From the NCBI GenBank assembly GCA_051005235.1, contig JBPCJO010000067.1, forward strand, positions 1 to 10,692: 10,692 nucleotides of DNA. Direction: 5' to 3'. Under the pieces are notes generated by a model. That model did not search any database and had not been told where the DNA came from. It saw only the letters and a program-made list of their open reading frames with translations. Position numbers and translations under genes: made by a program. Within the stretch, counting starts at the first letter, position 1; each line of letters begins with the position of its first letter. This document shows positions 6,441 through 10,692 of the stretch, in pieces. The stretch is from JALQXV01 sp051005235 (GTDB lineage Bacteria; Patescibacteriota; Saccharimonadia; Saccharimonadales; 2-12-FULL-41-12).

Positions 6441-8528
6441 ATGGCCGCGAAACAAAAAGCATCTGACAAAAATGATGCGATTGACCCCTACTTGGAATCG
6501 AGTAAAGATCCTGAGTTAGAGAAAAAAGTTGATGCCATGTTGAGCATGGAGTCGCCAACAGAGGTAGACCCCGATGAAGAAAACGGGGCACCGGCGTTAC
6601 CTTCAAAAAAGCAGTCAATTCCTGTACTACATGATGAAGCGGACGAAGAAATACCGCTTGAGTCAATCGAAGAGAGTAGCGTAGACAGCGCGACACCGCT
6701 ATTGCCCGAGGAGCTGGCACCTGACGACCCCGAAGAAGAGCCTCTTGACGCGATTGAGGCGCCGCCCGCAGAAGTTGAGTCAGTCGCCGATGAACCTCAA
6801 AAGGACGAATTGGGCCTAGAAGAGGACAGTACTGCCCATGCTGTTGATGAGATTATTGCCTCAGAAGCAGACGAATTATTGTCGGCGCACGACCGTGAGT
6901 TGGAGGCAGCAGCAGAATTACCAACAAAATCTCATGCCTCGGCTGCTGTAAAAAAGCCCAATCTATTTAAGCGGTGGTGGCGTTCTAAACGAGTGCGAAA
7001 TAGTACGTTGGTAGTGTTGCTGCTGGCGCTAATCGGTGCGGCCGCTTTTCCAACTTCGCGTTACTTTGTGCTTAATACGGCTGGTGTCCGTTCGGCAGCC
7101 TCGCTTACGGTTCTCGACGAAACCACTGGTCAGCCACTTAAAAATGCTGAATTTTCAATCGGTACTAACAGTGGCAAGACCGATAATGAGGGAGCAATTA
7201 AACTGGCTAACTTGCGCTTAGGTCCGCAGACGTTAGCAATTAAAAAAGCCGCCTTTGCCGATGTCTCGCAGCCCGTAACCCTGGGCTGGGGCAGTAATCC
7301 GCTTGGCGAGTTCCGGCTTAAGGCGGTTGGTAGCCAGTATAATATTACGGTTACTGACTTTATTTCTGGTAAGCCAGTCGCCAAAGTGGCTGCTAAAAGC
7401 GGTGAAGCCGACGCCCGTGCCAACGAAAAGGGCGAAATTGTACTAACCGTGCCTGTTTCGGACGTCGACCAAGAGGCAATTGAAGTGCAGCTCACGGGCG
7501 AGGGTCTGCGCACCGAGACAATTCGACCTGCTTTGGGTAAAAAGGACACCCAGGCTGTTAAAATGGTGCCAGACCGCAAACATGTGTTCATCTCGAAGCG
7601 CAGCGGCACGTTTGACGTCTATAAAGTTGATGTTGATGGCAAAAACGAAGAAAAAGTACTAAGCGGAACGGGCAGCGAGCGTCCAGAATCCATAGCATTA
7701 TCGATCCACCCGACAAAAAATATTGCCGCTTTAGTATCATCGCGGGATAACTCAAAAAATAAAGACGGTTTTACACTCAGTGACCTAACAATTATTGACC
7801 TGAACGATAACACCACCAGTAAGGCTACCCAATCCGAGCGTGTCCAACTTATAGGCTGGATTGATAACAAACTGACTTATGTAAAAATTGCCGAGGGAGC
7901 CAGTGCTGCCAGCCAGGATCGCCACCGCCTAATCAGCTACGATCTTGAAGGTCAGACCGAAAAAGAACTGGTTAGCACGAACTACTTTAACGATATACTG
8001 GCTGTTGATAAATCGATTTACTACACGCCGGCTGCTTATAACGTCAATGGGTCAGTTGGTTTGTTTAAGATAAGCAGCGATGGTAGCAACAAGAAGATGG
8101 TTTACGACAAAGAGGTCTGGAACTTGTTCCGAACTTCTTACGACAAGATAAGCGCCTCGATTGGACAGGAGTGGTTTGACCTTAATTTGAACACCGATGT
8201 GATGACTAGGGTCAGTGCCGCGCCGCCGATTTTAAAAACCAGGGTATACGTTAATAACAGCGATAGTTCATTTAGCCTCTGGACCGATGAGCGGGACGGC
8301 AAAGGCGTACTGTTAAATTACAACCTGGCTGAAAAAACCGATAACGTATTGCAGTCACAGAGCGGTCTTAAAAATCCCGTCCACTGGTTGACCGGCAAAC
8401 ACGTCGTGTACCGCGTTAGCAACAATCAAGAAACTGCCGATTACATTCTCAATACCGAGGGCGGACAGCCCCAAAAAATCCGTGACGTCACCGACACTGC
8501 CGGCATTGACCGCTGGTACTACTACTAA
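6441..8528 (+). CDS. Single-pass membrane protein: acidic cytoplasmic tail, two Ig-like domains, beta-propeller
   Basis: Not recognised as a named protein. Of 695 residues, 1-165 are strongly acidic, low-complexity and Pro/Ala/Glu/Asp-rich, probably disordered in the cytoplasm. A basic stop, KRWWRSKRVR (177-186), precedes one transmembrane helix (about 189-210), giving an N-in, C-out topology. Outside, two Ig-like folds resemble CarboxypepD_reg/PEGA modules: 218-294 (SLTVLDETTGQPLKNAEFSI, then TDNEGAIKLANL) and 298-375 (NITVTDFISGKPVAKVAAKS). Residues about 376-695 look like a TolB/WD40-like beta-propeller. I count seven strand-turn repeats, for example VYKVDVDGKNEEKVL, LISYDLEGQTEKELV and LFKISSDGSNKKMVY, which suggests seven blades. 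The chain ends in RWYYY. It follows aspS by 52 nt and may be cotranscribed. AAGGA (6422-6426) is 14 nt from the ATG, a poor spacing. A surface binding or sensing role is plausible, but no catalytic motif is seen. Confidence 0.85.
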   Translation: MAAKQKASDKNDAIDPYLESSKDPELEKKVDAMLSMESPTEVDPDEENGAPALPSKKQSIPVLHDEADEEIPLESIEESSVDSATPLLPEELAPDDPEEEPLDAIEAPPAEVESVADEPQKDELGLEEDSTAHAVDEIIASEADELLSAHDRELEAAAELPTKSHASAAVKKPNLFKRWWRSKRVRNSTLVVLLLALIGAAAFPTSRYFVLNTAGVRSAASLTVLDETTGQPLKNAEFSIGTNSGKTDNEGAIKLANLRLGPQTLAIKKAAFADVSQPVTLGWGSNPLGEFRLKAVGSQYNITVTDFISGKPVAKVAAKSGEADARANEKGEIVLTVPVSDVDQEAIEVQLTGEGLRTETIRPALGKKDTQAVKMVPDRKHVFISKRSGTFDVYKVDVDGKNEEKVLSGTGSERPESIALSIHPTKNIAALVSSRDNSKNKDGFTLSDLTIIDLNDNTTSKATQSERVQLIGWIDNKLTYVKIAEGASAASQDRHRLISYDLEGQTEKELVSTNYFNDILAVDKSIYYTPAAYNVNGSVGLFKISSDGSNKKMVYDKEVWNLFRTSYDKISASIGQEWFDLNLNTDVMTRVSAAPPILKTRVYVNNSDSSFSLWTDERDGKGVLLNYNLAEKTDNVLQSQSGLKNPVHWLTGKHVVYRVSNNQETADYILNTEGGQPQKIRDVTDTAGIDRWYYY

Positions 8529-8537
8529 CATCAGCGC

Positions 8538-8585
8538 ACTCTGCGTTTTGAACCAATATGTACACAACGGTTCAAAACGCAGAGT
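8538..8585. repeat. Perfect 17-bp inverted repeat, possible transcript end
   Basis: ACTCTGCGTTTTGAACC (8538-8554) and GGTTCAAAACGCAGAGT (8569-8585) are exact reverse complements around a 14-nt loop. The element begins 9 nt after the stop of the propeller protein gene. The stem is long enough to end or protect the transcript, but no T-run follows on either strand, so it is not a textbook intrinsic terminator. A second, smaller inverted repeat, TGCAACA (8601-8607) with TGTTGCA (8629-8635), lies just downstream, before the next gene's -10. A binding site or remnant of a small repeat element is also possible. Confidence 0.75.
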
Positions 8586-8614
8586 AACCCATAAACACCT
8601 TGCAACACTAGAAG

Positions 8615-8644
8615 TTCAAATTTCGTAATGTTGCATGATATACT
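8615..8644 (+). promoter_or_regulatory. Promoter of the small membrane protein gene
   Basis: TATACT (8639-8644) with TGA in front forms an extended -10, and TTCAAA (8615-8620) lies 18 nt upstream as a weak -35. The start site would be near 8651. The TGCAACA/TGTTGCA inverted repeat (8601-8635) overlaps the -35 and spacer and could be an operator. This promoter favours the ATG at 8660 over the TTG at 8648. Confidence 0.45.
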
Positions 8645-8647
8645 AAA

Positions 8648-8929
8648 TTGAATACGCTTATGCAAAATGACATTGTAAGACAACAACCAAAAACTGCGCC
8701 CGAGACTGAACAGCCCGCTGATGGGTCCGAAGCGGCACATTATCAAGAAACGCCGCCTCCGACTGCCGAAGCTCAGCAACCTGTTCAAGCCATCGCCACA
8801 ACAGCTGTTGCTCCGGCTGCGCCAAAGATTAAGTCTAACGAACCTATTGGTATTATTTTGACAGCTGCTATCGTCTGTTTAGTGCTGGTTAGCCTTACTA
8901 TCTACGGTGCGATGACCCAAGTCAACTAA
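8648..8929 (+). CDS. Small tail-anchored membrane protein, unknown function
   Basis: Not recognised. The frame can start at TTG 8648 (93 residues) or ATG 8660 (89 residues). The ATG is preferred because the extended -10 at 8639-8644 places the transcript start after the TTG; the mRNA would then be nearly leaderless, with no SD. The first about 65 residues are Pro/Ala/Gln/Glu-rich and hydrophilic (PETEQPADGSEA, ETPPPTAEAQQP), hence probably disordered. One hydrophobic helix, GIILTAAIVCLVLVSLTIYG, sits near the C-terminus with only about six residues after it. This gives a tail-anchored or single-pass layout. Its TAA overlaps the TAG of the convergent mscS gene. The amino-acid bias could be chance low complexity, but the promoter and clean transmembrane helix support a real gene. 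Confidence 0.65.
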   Translation: MNTLMQNDIVRQQPKTAPETEQPADGSEAAHYQETPPPTAEAQQPVQAIATTAVAPAAPKIKSNEPIGIILTAAIVCLVLVSLTIYGAMTQVN

Positions 8930-9831
8930 GCCTTTGCAGTCCGCGACACTTTTTTCTTAGCCTCGTGGACGGTAATTTGGGCCGTCGGTATTTGAATATT
9001 AGAACTACGCAGTTCGGTAAGTAGGCGCTTGTAAAATTCACCGCGGACTTCCCATGAATCATTTGGGGTCGTTGTACCGACAATCTTAACTTCGATACCG
9101 TTGGGTGTAAAACCAACAATTCGTTCGAAACGAGGTGGTTCCAATATTTTTGTGGCAAACCAAGGGTCACGTGCTAGGTTTTTACCGACCCGATTAATAA
9201 GCAAGGTGAGTTTAGAAATATCGACGTCACGGTCAAAGGTGATATCTTCTTCGATGCCGCCGTAGCTCATCGTCATGTTAGCGGTTGCGGCGATACTGCC
9301 GTTTGGTACATGGTATAACGTACCGTCGAGCGCCCGCAGTACGGTGGTACGAATCGTAATCGCTTCAACCCGTCCGGCTATTTTGTCGAGTTTTACAATG
9401 TCACCGACCCGATATTGGTTGTCGATAATAATAAATATGCCGCTGGTTAAATCTTTAATGAGGCTCTGGGCACCAAAACCAAGCGCGATACCCAGCACGC
9501 CGGCGCTGGCGATAATAGGGGTCGTATTAACCCCCAACTCGCTGATAATCATGATACCGGCAATCACCACCACGCCAACTCTTAAGATAGCGTCGGTTAT
9601 GCTGTCGATTGTCTCGAGGCGCTTGACGCGGTCGCTCTTAGTTGGATACAGGTCAGCCCGAATGGTACTGTGGAAGATACGGCTCAAGAACTGAGTGCCA
9701 AAACGTTTTATGAAGTACGCGGTCAAAAGTATGACAAATATCTCGAAGCCATGCTGACTAAGCCAGGTTTCGGTATTGGCAAGCAAGCGATCGAACAGCC
9801 CACTCACATATTCAAAGATTTGCTGATCCAT
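8926..9831 (-). CDS. MscS-family small-conductance mechanosensitive channel
   Basis: A membrane channel expected to open under tension and release solutes after osmotic downshock. The length of 301 residues matches compact MscS proteins. Helices lie at about 29-46 and 80-100. The pore-lining TM3 (about 103-128) has the small-residue pattern ASAGVLGIALGFGAQSLIKD, followed by TSGIFIIIDNQYRVGDIV, the entry to the beta domain. VEAITIRTTVLRALDGTLYHVPNG (155-178) is the usual MscS beta-domain signature, given here only as a landmark. The C-terminal alpha/beta domain runs about 195-290 and ends in a basic tail. It diverges from mazG and is convergent with the small membrane protein gene, with stop codons overlapping. 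The -10 TATACT lies only 11 nt before the ATG, so the message would be almost leaderless, with no SD seen. Confidence 0.93.
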   Translation of the reverse strand: MDQQIFEYVSGLFDRLLANTETWLSQHGFEIFVILLTAYFIKRFGTQFLSRIFHSTIRADLYPTKSDRVKRLETIDSITDAILRVGVVVIAGIMIISELGVNTTPIIASAGVLGIALGFGAQSLIKDLTSGIFIIIDNQYRVGDIVKLDKIAGRVEAITIRTTVLRALDGTLYHVPNGSIAATANMTMSYGGIEEDITFDRDVDISKLTLLINRVGKNLARDPWFATKILEPPRFERIVGFTPNGIEVKIVGTTTPNDSWEVRGEFYKRLLTELRSSNIQIPTAQITVHEAKKKVSRTAKA

Positions 9832-9832
9832 A

Positions 9833-9848
9833 TATACTTAAGAGTATA
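9833..9848. promoter_or_regulatory. Antiparallel -10 boxes between mscS (-) and mazG-like gene (+)
   Basis: TATACT (9833-9838) on the plus strand and its inverted copy AGTATA (9843-9848, which reads TATACT on the minus strand) are separated by TAAG. Each is a good -10 box for the gene it faces: the minus-strand start would be near 9836 for mscS, the plus-strand start near 9845 for mazG. The two promoters therefore overlap and should compete. The same palindrome could instead be an operator. Confidence 0.5.
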
Positions 9849-9885
9849 CGGCGGATAAGCATAAACAGTAAAGGACGATTACACC

Positions 9886-10233
9886 ATGACATTTGACGAA
9901 TACCAGAAACAGGCTCTAACAACCGACGTATTTGCTAACCAGCCCGGTATGCGGGCCGTCACCAATCCGGCCTACATCGCTAAAATTCTTGGCCTCGTCG
10001 GTGAATCCGGCGAAGTAGCCGAAAAATATAAAAAGATTATCCGTGACAGCCGGGAAGTCAGCCAAGACGACCGCCGCGAACTGCTCAAAGAACTTGGCGA
10101 CGTCTTGTGGTATATCGCGACCCTGGCTCATTACCTTGACTCTGATTTTGACTCGGTGGCTACAAACAACCTTGCCAAGCTCGCTGACCGCCAAGCTCGC
10201 AACGTTATCAAAGCAAAAGGGGATAACAGATGA
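9886..10233 (+). CDS. MazG-like nucleoside triphosphate pyrophosphohydrolase
   Basis: A small all-alpha NTP pyrophosphatase that would split (d)NTPs to NMP and PPi, a housecleaning role against unwanted or damaged nucleotides. Of 115 residues, the Mg2+-binding pattern is intact: Glu40 and Glu43 in GLVGESGEVAEKYKK, then Glu69 and Asp72 in ELLKELGDVLWY. These form the ExxE...ExxD signature of the MazG/HisE superfamily. It is a single MazG domain, about half of the E. coli two-domain MazG. AAAGGA (9870-9875) lies 10 nt before the ATG. The stop TGA overlaps the ATG of the following Nudix gene as ATGA, so the two are translationally coupled, which is a sensible pairing of two nucleotide-pool enzymes. 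The preferred substrate cannot be read from sequence. Confidence 0.92.
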   Translation: MTFDEYQKQALTTDVFANQPGMRAVTNPAYIAKILGLVGESGEVAEKYKKIIRDSREVSQDDRRELLKELGDVLWYIATLAHYLDSDFDSVATNNLAKLADRQARNVIKAKGDNR

Positions 10234-10682
10234 AGTACGACACGGCCCAACCGTATATTGCGAGTTACGTAATTGTTAAGAAAGATAATAAATTAGCATT
10301 TGTGCTCCGCAAAAACACAGCTTGGATGAATGACTACTATGGTTTGCCAACAGGTAAAATTGAGAAAAAGGAAAACTTCTCAACTGGCGCAATGAGCGAA
10401 CCCCTCGAAGAAATTGGCATACGTGTGCAGCCAAAAAACATGAAATTCGTACACGTTGTCCACCGTATCAGCGCCGAAGGTATGGACTGGGTCGATACCT
10501 ATTTTGAGGTACTTAAATACGAGGGCGAAGCCTAGAATGCCGAACCTCATATACACGCCGAGTTAGCCTGGCTTGACCCAGAAGATTTACCCGAGAACGT
10601 TATTCCATCGGTTCGCGAGGCCTTACAGCAGATTGCTGCCGGGCAAACATATAGTGAATACGGCTGGCAAGCAGGCTCTTAA
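10230..10682 (+). pseudogene. Nudix hydrolase interrupted by an in-frame TAG
   Basis: A Nudix-fold pyrophosphohydrolase of the small NTP-cleaning type. It opens as IASYVIVKKDNKLAFVLRKN and GLPTGKIEKKENFSTGAM. A TAG at 10533-10535 stops it after 101 residues, but the same frame continues for 48 more codons to TAA at 10680-10682. That tail is typical of the family's C-terminus (NAEPHIHAELAWLDPEDLPE, then IPSVREAL and YGWQ). Full length would be 150 codons. The Nudix box keeps Gly42, Glu48, Glu57, Glu60, Glu61 and Gly63, but Ser56 replaces the conserved Arg and Pro58 a hydrophobic residue, each reachable by one base change (CGC to AGC, GCC to CCC). The TAG would be one change from a Tyr codon. 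Either the gene is decaying, or this is an assembly/sequencing error, or the stop is read through. TAG also ends the dsbA-like and mscS genes here, so reassignment is unlikely. Confidence 0.8.
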
Positions 10683-10692
10683 GTTTTGATTT

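Noticed and set aside
7130..7609. A 159-codon minus-strand open frame within the propeller protein gene.
   Set aside because: Its product is Ser/Leu-rich with no motif, while the opposite frame has a coherent Ig-like and propeller pattern.
8569..8585. GGTTCAAA in the right arm of the inverted repeat suggested a tRNA T-loop.
   Set aside because: No acceptor, D or anticodon arm is found around it, and the sequence is fully explained by the inverted repeat.
10533..10535. TAG as a sense codon or recoded residue in this genome.
   Set aside because: TAG also ends the dsbA-like and mscS genes at family-typical lengths, so general reassignment is not supported.
1..10692. Search for CRISPR arrays, insertion sequences, att sites or a defence cassette.
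   Set aside because: No spaced direct repeats, transposase, integrase or nuclease genes are present; all genes fit housekeeping, envelope or secretion roles.

Overview
The window reads as an ordinary chromosomal stretch of a small-genome bacterium, most likely a Patescibacteria/CPR member and plausibly Saccharibacteria (TM7). This is inferred from compact, short-gapped genes, reduced versions of familiar proteins (an aspartyl-tRNA synthetase without the bacterial GAD insertion, a CorC/CNNM-type protein without its C-terminal domain), and the protein style. It is not proven. The standard bacterial code fits: TAA, TGA and TAG all end genes here, so the TGA-to-glycine recoding of Gracilibacteria/Absconditabacteria is excluded. 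I see no mobile element, CRISPR array, tRNA or rRNA.

Layout. 1-1225 (-): a Kef-type (CPA2) cation/proton antiporter running off the left edge. 1226-1452: an intergenic region dense in inverted repeats. 1453-2100 (-): a membrane-anchored DsbA-like thiol oxidoreductase. 2169-3110 (+): a DUF21-like/CBS-pair membrane protein, divergent from dsbA and overlapping the next gene tail to tail by 11 bp. 3100-4758 (-): a secreted subtilisin-like S8 protease with an intact triad and six cysteines outside its signal segment, a plausible client of the DsbA protein. 4997-6388 (+): aspS, behind a leader with two mutually exclusive hairpins and a 17-codon reading frame. 6441-8528 (+): a single-pass protein with an acidic cytoplasmic tail, two Ig-like domains and a probable seven-bladed beta-propeller. 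8538-8585: a perfect 17-bp inverted repeat. 8648-8929 (+): a small tail-anchored membrane protein whose stop codon overlaps that of the convergent mscS gene, 8926-9831 (-). 9886-10233 (+) and 10230-10682 (+): a MazG-like NTP pyrophosphohydrolase translationally coupled to a Nudix hydrolase that carries an in-frame TAG and two substitutions in its Nudix box.

Functional themes are envelope and ion homeostasis (antiporter, CBS protein, MscS), extracytoplasmic protein folding and proteolysis (DsbA, S8 protease), translation (AspRS, probably of the non-discriminating kind), and nucleotide-pool cleaning (MazG plus Nudix). The three divergent gene pairs appear to share compact promoters in which the -10 elements of the two strands overlap or nearly touch. 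Two of these carry the same 16-nt element.

No obviously new multi-gene system is visible. The most notable items are the broken Nudix gene, the GAD-less AspRS with a residue typical of non-discriminating enzymes, the aspS leader, the propeller surface protein, and the inverted-repeat intergenic regions.
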